A stretch of DNA of 64,000 bases from Bromus sterilis (Eukaryota; Streptophyta; Magnoliopsida; Poales; Poaceae), in assembly GCA_950022295.1 (NCBI GenBank), contig OX465595.1, positions 220,127,770-220,191,769 on the forward strand, written 5' to 3'. Position 1 is the stretch's first letter. Every line of letters starts with the position of its first letter. A model generated the notes under the pieces. That model saw only the letters and a program-made list of their open reading frames with translations, was not told the DNA's origin and did not search any database. This document shows, piece by piece, positions 11,501 through 23,188 of the stretch. The position numbers were made by a program, and so were the translations under genes.

Positions 11501-12798
11501 ATGGATAAGTTTATTCGTGGCCAAGTATGTCTATCATGGATTCCTTCGCACGCTGATCACTATGGTAGGCTTGACTGGTCATTTGGGGCACTGTGGTGAT
11601 CTCTATCTCATCCTGAAGTTTGATGCAGCAAACTTTGAGCAGAAGCAAAGCTCACATGGGGTTGATTTGGATAGGACCAAGATGTCTCCAGGGTTTAGGG
11701 TACAAGGGACTAGGCTTCTATGGAGTTTGGCCTCAAACAAAGAAATGTAAACGGTACTTGCTTTGTAAATGGCATCATGAGGCAGAAGGTGTTTGTAATG
11801 TGGCATGGCTTGTACATAGCTCCCCTAAGCATGATATTTTGCGGAGCTCAATCATACATCAGGATGAGTATGTATGCCAAGTTTCACATCATTTAGAGCA
11901 ATATCGTTGGTACTTCCTTTGTAAAACACCAAATGGGTCAGAATGGTGTTGGTGAGGCTAGCCTCACATAGGATTATTGGAATTTGCTAAAAATTGGCGT
12001 AGCTTGGTTATTTGGATTGTGCACATGTGTATAAAATTTCATAGTCATTGGACACACATAGATAGCACTTGCTTCACAATGTGGCCCACTGACAAGAAAC
12101 TTAAACATGATGGTGCACCCACATGGGTGATTGGATTTGTCCAAAATCTGGTTTGGTGGAGTCATTTGGTGGTAGGATCATGCTCAAAAAGTTTCAAGGA
12201 AAATGGGATCCCCTATCATGCACTTGCTTCACAATGCCCCCTTGCTGCACCCAAACTTTGGGAATTTTTGTGGGAGTTTGGCTAGTCAACTGGTGGTGGA
12301 ATTTGGTGGAGATCAATGATATGATCGTATGAGGTTGCCCAAAAAGTTTCACCAGTAATGGATCAATAGAAATAACACTCCCTTCACAAAGCTCCATTCT
12401 GCCCCCAGAGACAAATGAATTTTTCTAGAGGAAAAATCCACCTGGGATATGAAATGTTTTTGGAGAATTTGGCAAGATATGATGTCCATGACATGTGGGA
12501 ATTATTTGGGGATTTATGGAGCAATATAAGTAGGGGTTGCTTCACAAACCTCAAATAGTAGGAATATCCCTTTTATTGGAAAAAGGAATATATGGTTTGA
12601 ATAAAATGGTGTCTTGGATGAGGTGGATCAATGGAATGACATGGATAGGCTTGGATTCAAGGGTCACTTGAGCATGGAAAGCAAATATGCTCAAGTTTCA
12701 AGTACAACGAGGTGCTCAAAATCAAATCCAATAGCAAATCCAGAAATAAATCAGAAAAGTTTTCGGAAAAAGAAAGTTCCAAGATCCAGGGTGTCACA
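8575..12798 (-). repeat. 5' LTR of element G, 4,224 bp
   Basis: On the minus strand it starts TGTGACACCCTGG (12798) and ends GGTGCCACA (8575), next to the primer-binding site. The lower half in plus coordinates (8575-10600) is AT-balanced. A GC-rich block at about 10690-11440 gives long overlapping open frames on both strands with Arg/Pro/Gly-rich, domain-free translations, which I treat as composition artefacts. The remainder to 12798 is AT-rich with no recognisable protein. It has no partner LTR in the window. Confidence 0.8.
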
Positions 12799-13565
12799 CG
12801 CAGGGATTGTATCAGGACGACAGGACAGGTGGATACCATCGTGGGCCTGGTCATTGCTCGTTGGCCGAGAGGTACCTGTTGTACGAAAGTCGGGCTCTTC
12901 AAAGAGCACACGCGAGATACGGTAAGGAGAGGGCTCAACTTTTTGGTAACCATATGAGTTGGTGCGACGACAGGGCAGGCGGCCACCGGATCTGGTTATT
13001 GGGGTGGACCTGGCTGTTGTCGTTGTCCGCGACTCACCCAGATAAGGGGCAACGATAACAGTTGTCCCGACAGAAAATAATAAAATGCTTAATGGGCCAG
13101 GTAGATGACTTGAGTGGATTTATGCTTATATACGTTTCCTACACGCGGGGAAAGGAGTTATGGGCTCCCCTACTTTGTAGTCTCATTCGAAGACTCTTCA
13201 AACATCAGTAGTGCCGCGGGCTGATTGCCGGGAAGTGGTGTTGTCTTATTTTCTCGCGCGATGATGTCTTATTTGGCTTTGATTTTGCTTCACTGGCCAG
13301 TCTCGCACCGTGCAGGAGTACGTCGGGGGTGGGGTCCAAGGCCCGACGTATTTAGGATTTAGACCGTCGGATGGCCTCTCTGTTGAGTTTGAAGGATGGG
13401 ATATGGATTGTCAGATAGCCTCGGTGGGTCATTCCCTAACAAGGTGTACACTACCCTAGAGATCTGTGTGCTGTAGTGTAACATAAGTGCACCCCTACAG
13501 GGAAGATTAATCAATTTGAATAGTCATGTCCACGGTAACGGGACGCTTTATGCTGAAGCCAGATC
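12799..13565. other. Unclassified remnant, possibly LTR-derived
   Basis: Lies between the LTR of G and the left TSD of C. No domain is recognisable in any frame. At about 13480-13545 it has an LTR-like stretch (CACCCCTACAGGG, then ATGTCCACGGTAACGGGAC) similar to motifs near the end of the LTRs of D, A and F. The frame at 12807-13058 has no match to a family I recognise. It is not a continuation of the LTR of F, because F already contains that motif at about 7700. Confidence 0.4.
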
Positions 13566-13570
13566 CTACT

Positions 13571-14127
13571 TGTCGTGGGGTTAACATAGCAGATGTAGTG
13601 AGGCGTGTGCTGCGAGGTGGTATCAAGGAGAGAGTCGACATAGACACGGTACTCGCCTATTTACCCAGGTTTCGGCCCCTCTTTGTTCTCGAGGTAAAGA
13701 CCTAATCCTGCTTCTTATTATTGAGAGGTTTCCGGCTTGTCGAAAGGACTAGCCAGCTTTTGGATTTCAATGGTTTGCTGGCTCATAACTTTCGTCTCGG
13801 GGAGATCTAGGTTACGAGTCGTTCGTTGGTGGTTTGTGTGTTGAGTTGAGTGTTTCCTGGCGCCCCGAACCCTCGGTTTATAAAGGTGTCGGGTCCAAGA
13901 GTCCACGGATCCGATTCCTACTTGAGGTGGAATCCTATTCTATGTCTACTTTACAAATATGCTATGCGATACACAAGGTAAGTCGAATTCCTTCTTGGGA
14001 TCCATGCTTGTCTCCTTGGCGCGTCTCCCTCTGGGACAGGTCTTGTCTTCGTGGGCCTTCACGTATAAGTCGGTCCAGAGAATTGTGATCTAATGCCGGG
14101 TTATGGGTTTGGTCCATCCCCCTGACA
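13571..14127 (-). repeat. 3' LTR of element C
   Basis: 557 bp, TGTCGTGGGG to CCCCTGACA in plus reading. It is the partner of 54061-54633 and clearly similar along its length (for example AACATAGCAGATG / AACACAGCAGATG). A TATA-like box lies at 13876-13886 for the minus strand. It is 16 bp shorter than the 5' LTR, lacking a short stretch after GCAGATGT. No clear polypurine tract is seen on its internal side. Confidence 0.9.
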
Positions 14128-14210
14128 TTAGCAATAATTGCTTGATTGATCTTCATAGGACCGACTCTTATGAGTAAACCGACTCACGTCTCTGTGTCTT
14201 CAAGGTTCTG

Positions 14211-14296
14211 ACACCGGCTTGTGCTTCGAGGAGACGACGCCGGCTGGTGCTTCGAGGAGTGATGCCGGCTTATGCTGATGCCGACTTGTGTATCAC
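14211..14296. repeat. Short degenerate tandem repeat in element C
   Basis: About four copies of a 16-26 bp unit built on GCCGGCTTGTGCTTCGAGGAG, with partial last units. It sits between the 3' LTR and the antisense promoter. Confidence 0.6.
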
Positions 14297-14490
14297 TTTT
14301 TGATTTTTTCCCCTAAGTGTTTTAATTTTACTTTTGAGTCAAAAAAGTTATTTGTCGTTGTATTTATTGCTATTCTTCCAAAAGCGTCGCCACTAAATGC
14401 ACGGTAAAAATTGAGGAGTCATCATAAATGCCACCTACCGTGCGAAACCTACCCAGGTTTTATGGCATTGATTGGCCACCTTTTTTTATC

Positions 14491-14500
14491 TATATAAATA
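14491..14500 (+). promoter_or_regulatory. TATA box of the antisense ORF in element C
   Basis: TATATAAATA lies 54 bp upstream of an ATG (14554), leaving room for a start site and a roughly 25-base CT-rich leader. It drives the plus strand, opposite to gag-pol of C. Inferred from motif and spacing. Confidence 0.5.
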
Positions 14501-14553
14501 GATGTCCGAGGGGGGTGATTCTTTCACACCCTCTTATTCTCTCCATCTTCCTC

Positions 14554-14563
14554 ATGGTTCCCC
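14554..14563 (+). pseudogene. First codons of the antisense ORF of element C, cut by insertion of A
   Basis: ATG at 14554 followed by GTT, CCC and one C; A inserts after 14563. The reading frame resumes in register at 33042, after A and its TSD copy (33037-33041). See 33042-33573. Confidence 0.55.
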
Positions 14564-17500
14564 TGTCGGGACCCGAAATATGCGTATGTCATTCCAGTCA
14601 CAACTCAATCATATGGAGAGCCGAGAGTGGTACCCACTTGTCTAACCAGACAAGGCCAAGCACAGAACACTCTCGGAAAGCATCGAACGTGAGGGGCATC
14701 CCATCCAGGCCGGATGATCAACTGATATGGGTCCTCATTGCCCGCTCAAGAGTCTAAATGATTATGGGTGGTGAAATCCCATACTCATAGACAAGTCGCC
14801 TCAACCATATTATCGATTGAATTATCACACTTACATAAACAGACTCCAGCCCGGGATCTCGGGCGGGCTCAATCATACAACAAAGTGTGCCACGTGACAG
14901 AGTCACGAGCAATCGCATCGCGATGCCCCAAGCTGCGCACATCTAAGGGCCACTTGGTGTATAAAATACCGTCGGCAAGAACACTACTAAGCTATCGAAC
15001 CCCACACTAAGACATGCGTGTTATAATCATACACGCAGCATACATGTCCAGTGTAAACAGCAGGTATTCATCACATGAACTTTACAAAGTATATGTTTAA
15101 TTACTTACACATAGAGTCCATGACCGCGGACGCGGCTATTCGAATAGTTTTGTTAACCCTGCAGGGGTGTAAACTACACACACATGACCATCAGTTACCT
15201 CCAGGTCTCGTCACCATTCAAGGTGTGCCGGCGAGGATATTCACCACGACACTTCGCTCACAACCGGTCTATTCTAGGAGTCGACTATCTGGGGTAAATC
15301 CCGCTCGAGAGCCCGGACGGATCAACGATACGGACTCAGACAATGTAGGCAACCGAGACACCATCCGAGAAGATGGTTTCACTGTCTCACAGATCCACCC
15401 ACATATCTATATGATGCAACCTTTCATCCATTATTTTTCTATGCATATGCCAAATGGAAAACCCGAACTAATGTGACTCATGGACGTTACCACGGATTAA
15501 GGTACTAGGCCGAGAGGGGTCAGTGAGCCCAATGTGTGGTTGTACTCTTTGTCTTGGATTACCATACAAGAACTTGGGCTTAAGGCGGTGTTCAACGAGA
15601 CAACCCACTGTGTACTCCTACATAGCCTCTCATCGTTCACCTTGTATTAGGGTGGATTCACCAACACAGTTTCACCTTCATCAACACCATGTTGACTATC
15701 ATCCCGACTCACATCAAAAGTAACCTCATTGTAACACTAAGCATGCAATAAGCTGTAACAGTTGCAGGGGCCTAATGATATCAATCAACTCCTATGTCAG
15801 CTAGGATTGTTGTTTGTTTACTACTGTGACAAGATGATAGGTCATGCATCGGATATGGGTTCAACTATGTGTAGAATCGATAACAAGGTGATTATCCTAA
15901 TCAATGCATAAGCGATATTGAGAGGGAAATGGGTTTTTATAGACATGATCAATGGGGTTTGCTTGCCTTGTTGATGATACACGGGTTTACTGGTCTTCTT
16001 CTTCGGAGGTGATCTCCATCTCGGAAAGTCTGTTACCGGAACAATCATCAACAAAGGGGGGCACAAATAAACTACAATGCTCAAACACATGATAAGGTTG
16101 TCCATGATGTATATGGTACTGGTTTGTTTAAAATTCAATTTAATTGAAGTGTATTGCAAAGGATTTTAAAATTCAAACTCCAAATTCAAATTCAAATTAA
16201 GCCATATGCACATTTGCTACTGTTTCCACATTTTAAAATGGTCAAACATAAAAACAAATTGCATATTCTTAATCCTTGCATTTTTCTGATAATTTTTCAT
16301 ATATTATATGCTTAATTTGGAATTAATATGAATTTTCTATGATTTATTGAAGTTTAAAGTATTTTCTGGAATTTCTCTGAAAATCTTTTAATTCGGAATT
16401 TGATTTATTGCGTCATGCTGACATCAGCATGACGTGGGGGGGCTTCTGGCCAGGGGGACCCACTGGTCAGCCTCTTTGGGATGAATCCACGTTTTACTTA
16501 AACCGAGGTTTAATTAGGGGGCCTTAGGCCCCTCTGTCAGTGACTAGGGTGGTCATTAGGGGGGTGGTTAAGGTCTAATGATCGTGGCCACGTCGGCCTC
16601 GCCGGCGTTGAGCCGCCGGTGTCCACGGGATGCGGCGGCGCCCGCACACAGGGCACGGGAGCAGGAGCTTGGTGTACCAAACGGACGCCCTTGCTCGTCC
16701 GCATCAAGCTGTGCACACGAGGGGAGCAAGAGGCTGCCGGAGCCTCGCCGGCGTCAAGTTGCGCGGCGGCCGGAGCCACTGACCACGGAAAGGTGTCGAT
16801 TCCGGCCACGGGGAGATGCGCGGGATGGGGTAAAATAAAGAGGGGATCACCCCGGAGCTATCGGAGGGGTCGACGAGGCCGGAGGAGCTGCGGCTGCGGC
16901 GGAATCGCTGTCGTGGACCACGGTGGCCGGCGGCGAGGAGGTGAAGCTGGCGGCGTCTCCAGGGGCTCCAGGTATCGATTGATTGCTCGAAAAGACGAAG
17001 GAGAGTGCGGTTCTCCTCCTGGAAAATCTGGCGCGGCGAGACTAGCTCGGTGGCCACGCGGGCTCACGGTGGCCGGCGACGAGGAGCTACGGGCGGCGTC
17101 GAATACGGCATGGGGAGAGGAGGAGATCGAGCCAGAGGAGGGGGAAAAGTTGCGGGTGCAAGTGGACGTCTCCGTGGCGCGAGAGGAGGCTCGGGGAAGG
17201 GCCTAGGCGGCCTCGGTGGCGTGCACGGCGGTGAGCTCCCCACCGAGCTTCTTGCCGTCGCTGGGGTAGACGACAAGGGAGTGGGGTGGGCCTAGGCTGT
17301 GGGGGATTAGTTGGGCTAGTGGCCTGGTAGGGTGGGCTAGCTTTAGGTTTTTCTTTTTCTTTCTATTTCTGTTTCTGTTTTCTTTTTCTACCATCTGTTT
17401 TGCCCCAAATAAATAGCAAGGCATTTTATTAAATCTTCAAAACTTTTATGTGGACTTAGAGTATACATAGCTAACCACTCACTAGTTTTGGAGATTTTTG

Positions 17501-17802
17501 AAATTCAAACAATTTGAATTTCAAATCAAATAGGGGTTTAATTTAATTTCCATGCCCTGTTTGGATTTTTTGAGAAATCTTGGTGCATGCAGTGGGACCC
17601 ACTTCACTTAATATGTGATCATGCTTATTTATAAAACTTTTCAAAAATAACAGAGGGATTTTTGGAAGAAAATTTTGTCTGGCCATTTGAATTAAATTCT
17701 CTAGGGCTTTCCTTTTCCCCATTTTTGAATTTCTTTTGAAATTTTCACATGATGCAAAGGGGCACTCAAACCCTAGCACTTACTCAAGTTGGGGTTCTGA
17801 CA
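14564..17802 (-). repeat. 3' LTR of element A, with a ~535-bp internal deletion
   Basis: 3,239 bp. On the minus strand it starts TGTCAGAACCCCAACTTG and ends GGGTCCCGACA. It matches the 5' LTR (29323-33036) but lacks about 535 bp: at about 15115 the text passes directly from CATAGAGT to CCATGACC, which in the 5' LTR lie at 29885 and 30431. A TATA-like box for the minus strand lies at 17624-17635, and a GC-rich block spans about 16560-17290. Confidence 0.93.
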
Positions 17803-20393
17803 ACTCTCCCCCACTCAAAAGAATCTCGGCCCGAGATTCAGAAGTTGTCGGGAGGAAGGTGGGGTACTCGGCGCTGAGATGGTCTTCTCTTTCCCATGTG
17901 GCTTCTTTCTTAGAGTGGTCTAACCATTGCACTTTCAGAAACCTGATCTTCTGACGACGAGTGACTCGCTCTGCGGAATCAAGAATACGAACGGGGTACT
18001 CTCGATAAGAAAGGCCATCTTGGAGATCAAGCGTTTCATGGCCGACTTCGCGGATGGGGTCCTTGAAGCAACGCCTGAGTTGTGACACGTGGAATACATC
18101 ATGTACTCGGTAAAGGTTTGGGGGTAGTTCAAGTTGGCAGGCAACTTCTCCACGTTTAGCAAGAATGTGGAAAGGTCCGATGTAAAGTGGGGCCAAATTG
18201 CCTTTTATACCAAAGCATTGGGTTCCCTTCAGAGGAGTAACCCGAAGGTAAGCCTTCTCATCCAGATTGTAGCATCTTGCCTATGATGACTATCATAGTA
18301 GCTTTTCGGACGAGATTGGGCGGCTTTCAATCGATCACGAACAATGCGAACTTGATCTTTTTATTCCTTGATCATATCCGGCCCAAAGAATTGTATTTCA
18401 CCGGTTTCTGACCAGTTAAGGGGTGTTCGACATCGTCGTCCATAGAGGAGTTCAGACTAGATTGGAAACTATTGTTATAAGAAAATTCGGCAAATGGAAG
18501 AGATTTCTCCCAATTCTTTCCGAGAGATATACCACAAGCTCTGAGCATGTCTTCGAGAATTTGGTTAACCCTTTCAACTTGACCGCTAGACTGAGGATGG
18601 AAAGTTGTGCGAAAGGAGAGATGAGTTCCCATAGCATTCTGGAAAATTCCCCAGAATCTAGAGGTGAAAAGGTTACCACGATAAGAATTGATTTCCAAAG
18701 GAACACCATGAAGAGACACAATTCTAGAGACATACAAGTACGCTAACTGACTAGAATTTATAGACTCGCGTACTGGAAGGAAGTGAGCAACTTTTGAAAG
18801 TCGGTCAATGACAACGAAGATGGCATCATTTCCTTTCTGGGTTTTTGGAAAGCAGGTGATGAAGTCCATACCTACTTTGTCCCATTTCCACTCGGGAATA
18901 GGCAAAGGTTGAAGATTACCAGCAGGTCTTTGGTGTTCGGCCTTAATGCGAAAACAAACATCACATTCGGCAACATATCAAGCAATGTCTCTCTTCATCC
19001 TAGTCCACAAAATATCTTGCGTAGATCTCGGTACATTTTTGTGCTACCGGGCTGAATCGAGAGGGGTGTGTCATGGGCTTCTTTAAGGATGAGTTGGCTT
19101 AGATCCATATTCTTAGGGACTACCAAACGATTTTCAAAGAATACCGTTCCTTTACTATCTGTGGAGAAACATTTAGCAACTCCGCTAGCAATGTTCTCCT
19201 TGATCCGGCGAAGACCTCGTGCACGCCTTTGGGGAACTATTATTTGATCCTCAAGATTTGGTTTCGCCACAAAGGTAGAAAGAAAACCATGAGGAACTAT
19301 CTCAAGATTGAGCTTGCAAAATTCCTCATGAAGAAGTGGTTGATACTGCTGTAACATGAGGTTGTTACAATACGACTTACGACCTAGTGCGTCAGCCATG
19401 ACATTGGCTTTCCCTGGGGTGTATGAAATTCCTAAGTCATAATATTTTATCAACTCTATCCAGCGTCTTTGCCTGAGATTAAGATCTGGCTGGGTGAATA
19501 TGTATTTGAGGTTTTGGTGGTCAGAATAGATCTCACAATGATTGGAGGTAATGTCGCCAAGTCTTCAGGGCATGAACTACGGCAGCGAGTTCAAGATCAT
19601 GGGTAGGATAGTTCTCTTCATGTGAACGCAACTAGCGTGAAGCGTATGCTACCATATGTCAATCTTGCATAAGTATGCATCCTAACCCTTGTCGTGAAGC
19701 GTCACAATAGATCTCGAAATATCTTTTGGTGTCTGGAGGTGCAAGTACGGGTGCAGAAGTTAATCTTCTTTTTAGCTCTTGAAAGATTTCCTCACACTTG
19801 GGGGTCCATTCGAATTTATTATCTTTCTTGAGGAGTTCAGTTAGAGGCTTTGCAACTTTGGAGAAGTTCTCAATGAAGCGGCCGCAATAGCTTGCTAAAC
19901 CAAGAAAACTCCTAACTTGCTTAACCGATTCAGGTGGAGTCCAGTCAAGGACGGCCTGAACTCTCTCGGTATTGACAGCAATGCCTTTCGCAGAAATCCG
20001 TGGCCTAAGTAGGTCACTTCTGGTAGCCAAAATTCGCACTTAGAGAACTCGGCATAAAGGCGATGCTCTCGAAGTTTCATCAATACCAGCCTAAGATGCT
20101 CGGCATGTTCTTCTTCGTTCTTCGAGTATATAAGGATGTCATCGAGGTAAACCACGACGAACTTGTCCAAATACTCCATGAAGATTGAATTCATCATGCG
20201 CGAGAAAGTGGCGGGGGCATTGGTTAGACCGAAGGACATGACGGTGAACTCGTAAAGACCATAACGAGTAGTGAAAGCCGTCTTGGGAACGTCCTCGTTT
20301 CGGATCTTGATTTGATGATAGCCTAATCTCAAATCCATCTTGGAGAAGACCGAGGATCCAGCAAGTTAATCATAAAGATCATTGATCCTGGGC
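17803..20393 (-). pseudogene. pol: RT (C-terminal part), RNase H, integrase and chromodomain-like tail of element A
   Basis: Continues the RT broken by B: starts at PRINDLYD and shows MDLRLGYHQIKI, YLDDILIYSK and FLGLASYCGRF, with a frameshift at about 20000. RNase H shows YCDAS (intact Cys codon, unlike F and B). Integrase shows GMDFITCFP and GQVERVNQ, but the second catalytic Asp is lost: the core reads INSYRG, codon at 18681-18683, where B has INSDRG. Further stops and frameshifts lie around 18390-19650. The tail shows KVQWLDHSKKEATWERED. The frame runs through the hairpin and polypurine tract into the LTR. Confidence 0.92.
17821..17839 (-). promoter_or_regulatory. Hairpin upstream of the polypurine tract, element A
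   Basis: GAATCTCGG, one base, CCGAGATTC: a perfect 9-bp inverted repeat, 18 nt from the 3' LTR. Between them lies the purine-rich tract GAGTGGGGGAGAG (17804-17816). Confidence 0.7.
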
Positions 20394-20398
20394 AGTGG

Positions 20399-20577
20399 TG
20401 TCACAACCCAAGTCTAGGTATGTGCTAGGGTTTGAGTGCCCCTTTGCATCATGTGAAAATTTCAAAAGAAATTCAAAATTGGGGCAAAAGAAAAGCCCTA
20501 AAGAATATAATTCAAAAGGCCAGACAAAAATTTCTTCCAAAATTCCTCTGTTATTTTTTTAAAGTCTTATAAATATG
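20399..20577 (+). repeat. 5' LTR remnant of element B
   Basis: 179 bp matching the first ~179 bp of the LTR at 23189. It ends at the TATA-like box TTATAAATATG (20567-20577; the same box is at 23358-23368) and joins RT sequence directly. LTR and RT share TGC at the junction if the lost RT codon matched that of A. Confidence 0.92.
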
Positions 20578-21298
20578 CCCAGGATCAATGATCTTTATGA
20601 TAACCTTGCTGGATCCTCTGTCTTCTCCAAGATGGATTTGAGATTAGGCTATCATCAAATCAAAATCCGAAACGAGGACATTCCCAAAACCGCTTTCACT
20701 ACTCGTTATGGTCTTTACGAGTACACCGTCATGTCCTTCGATTTAACCAATGCCCCCTCCACATTCTCGCGCTTGATGAATTCGATCTTCATGGAGTACC
20801 CAGATAAATTTGTTGTGGTGTATCTTGATGACATTCTCATCTACTCTAAGAACGAAGAAGAGCAAGCAGAACATCTTAGGTTGGTATTGATGAAACTTCG
20901 AGAGCATCGCCTGTATGCTAAATTCTCCAAGTGTGAATTTTGGCTACCAGAAGTGACCTACTTAGGCCACGTGATATCTTCCAAAGGCATTGATGTCAAT
21001 CCCGAGAGTTCAGGCTGTCCTTGAATGGACTCCACCTGAATCGGTTAAGCAAGTAAGGAGTTTTCTTGGCTTAGCAAGCTATTGACGGCGCTTCGTTGAG
21101 AACTTCTCCAAAGTTGCAAAGCCTCTGACTGAACTCCTCAAGAAAGACAAGAAATTCCAATGGACCCCCAAGTGCGAGGAAAGCTTTCAAGAGCTAAAAA
21201 TAAGATTGACTTCTGCACCCATACTTGCGCCTCCAGACACCAAAAGGGATTTCGAGATCTATTGAGATGCTTCACGGCATGGGTTAGGATGCATACTT
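20578..21298 (+). pseudogene. pol: RT (from PRINDL) and start of RNase H of element B
   Basis: RT motifs are MDLRLGYHQIKI, TTRYGLYEYTVMSF, YLDD (20821-20832) and KCEFWLPEVTYLGHV. An ATG at 20575 formed by the last LTR bases reads in frame into RT to 21024, where there is a frameshift. Further down, a TGA follows SY (about 21084) and TGA 21263-21265 replaces Cys of YCDAS in RNase H, the same codon that is TGA in element F. The template-binding N-terminal third of RT is absent, so no active enzyme is expected. Confidence 0.9.
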
Positions 21299-23188
21299 AT
21301 GCAAGATAGACATGTGGTAGCTTATGCTTCATGCCAGTTGCGTCCACATGAAGAGAACTATCCTACCCATGATCTTGAACTCGCTGCCGTAGTTCATGCC
21401 CTGACAACTTGGAGACATTACCTCCTTGGTAATCGTTGTGAGATCTATTCCGACCACCAAAGCCTCAAATATATTTTCACCCAGCCAGATCTTAATCTCA
21501 GGCAAAGACACTGGATAGAGTTGATAAAAGATTATGACTTAGGAATTTCTTACACCCCAGGCAAAGCAAATGTCATGGCTGATGCACTAAGTCGTAAGTC
21601 GTATTGTAACAACCTCATGTTACAACAGTATCAACCACTTCTTCATGAGGAATTTCGAAAGCTCAATCTCGAGATTTTCCCTCGTGGATCTATTTTCAAC
21701 TTGGTGGAGAAACCAACCCTTGAGGATCAAATCATAGTTGCCCAAAGGTGTGCACGAGGTGTTCGCCGGATCAAGGAGAACATTGTTAGCGGAGTTGCTA
21801 AATGTTTCTCCACAGATAGTAAAGGAATGGTATTCTTTGAAAATCGTTTGGTAGTACCTAAGAATAGTGATCTACGGCAACTCATCCTCAAATAAGCCAT
21901 GACACACCCCTCTCAATTCATCCCGGTAACACAAAAATGTACCGAGATATACGCCAGAGATTTTGCTGGACTAGGATGTAGAGAGAAATTGCTCGATATG
22001 TTGCCGAATGTGATATTTGTCGTCGCATTAAGGCAGAACACCAAAGAACTGTTGGTACACTTCAACCTTTGCCTATTCCCGAGTGGAAATGGGACAAAGT
22101 CGGTATGGACTTCATCACCGGATTTCCAGAAACCCAGAAAGGAAATGATGCCATCTTCGTTGTCATTGATCGACTTTCCAAAGTTGCTCACTTCCTTCCA
22201 GTACGCGAGTCTATAACTGCTAGTCATTTAGCGGACTTGTATGTCTCTAGAATTGTGTCTCTTCGAGGTGTTCCTTTGGAAATCAATTCTGATCGTGGTA
22301 GCCTTTTCACCTGTCGATTCTGGGGAAGCTTTCAGAATGCTATGGGAACACATCTCTCCTTTAGTACAACTTTCCACCCTCAATCTAGCGGTCAAGAAGA
22401 AAGGGTTAACCAAATCCTGGAAGACATGCTCAGAGCTTGTGTTATATATTTCGGAAAGAATTGGGAGAAGCCTCTTCCATTTTCCGAATTTTCTTATAAC
22501 AATAGTTTCCAATATAGTCTGAAAATGGCTCCTTTTGAATTCCTATATGGACGAAGATGTCGAACACCCCTAAACTGGTCAAAAACCGGTGAAAGACAAT
22601 TCTTTGGACCGGATATGGTCATGGAAGCAGAAGAGCAAGTTCGCATTGTTCTTGATCAATTGAAAGCCGCACAGTCTCGTCAGAAAAGCTACTATGATCG
22701 TCATCACAGGCAAGAAAGCTACAATCTTGATGAGAAGGCTTACCTTCGAGTTACTCCTCTGAAGGGAACCCAACGATTTGATATCAAAGGCAAGTTCGCC
22801 CCATGTTACATCGGACCTTTCCGCATTCTTGCTAAACGTGGAGAAGTTGCCTACCAACTTGAAATACCCCCGCACCTTTCCCGAGTACATGATGTATTCC
22901 ATGTGTCACATCTCAGGCGTTGCTTCAAGGACCCCATCCGCGAAGTCGACCATGAAACGCTTGATCTTCAAGATGACCTTTCTTATCGAGAGTACCGTGT
23001 TCGTATTCTTGATTCCACAGAGCGTGTCACTCGTCGTTAGAAGATCAAGTTTCTGAAAGTGCAGTGGTCACATCACTCCGAGAAAGAAGAAACCTGGGAA
23101 AGAGAAGACCGCCTCCGTGCTGAGTACCCCACCTTCTTCCCGACGACTTCTGAATCTCAGGACGAGATTCTGTTGAGTGGGGGCGAGT
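21299..23188 (+). pseudogene. pol: RNase H, integrase and chromodomain-like tail of element B
   Basis: RNase H continues with NYPTHDLELAAVVHAL and YSDHQSLKYIF, then the linker with KANVMADALSRK. TAA at about 21894 and a frameshift at 21900-22070 break the zinc-binding domain. The integrase core has GMDFITGFP, INSDRGSLFT and GQEERVNQ, so the catalytic triad is present. The tail (DVFHVSHLRRCFKD, KVQWSHHSEKEETWERED) is interrupted by TAG 23038-23040. The last frame runs on through the hairpin and polypurine tract into the LTR as far as 23352. Confidence 0.92.
23152..23170 (+). promoter_or_regulatory. Hairpin upstream of the polypurine tract, element B
   Basis: GAATCTCA, GGA, CGAGATTC: a 7-bp stem with one mismatch next to the loop, 18 nt before the LTR. 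The purine-rich GAGTGGGGGCGAG follows. Confidence 0.6.

Larger units (their letters stand above)
7790..12798 (-). mobile_element. Element G: 5' part of a long-LTR Gypsy retrotransposon, truncated
   Basis: Reading on the minus strand: a 4.2-kb LTR (12798 down to 8575), a primer-binding site, and the start of an ORF that decays at about 7823. Gag, pol and the 3' LTR are missing. The lower boundary with the LTR of F lies somewhere in 7740-7830, and no TSD partner can be found for the right flank (CGCAG at 12799-12803). The iMet-type primer-binding site and LTR length suggest the same broad group as A and F, but without pol this is inference. Confidence 0.7.

Noticed and set aside
10568..11599. 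343-residue open frame on the plus strand, with others overlapping on both strands
   Set aside because: It lies in the GC-rich block of the LTR of G. Translations are Arg/Gly/Pro-rich, domain-free and open in several frames at once, which GC-rich sequence alone produces.
12807..13058. Possible host exon (83 residues)
   Set aside because: No known domain, no splice context and LTR-like surroundings.
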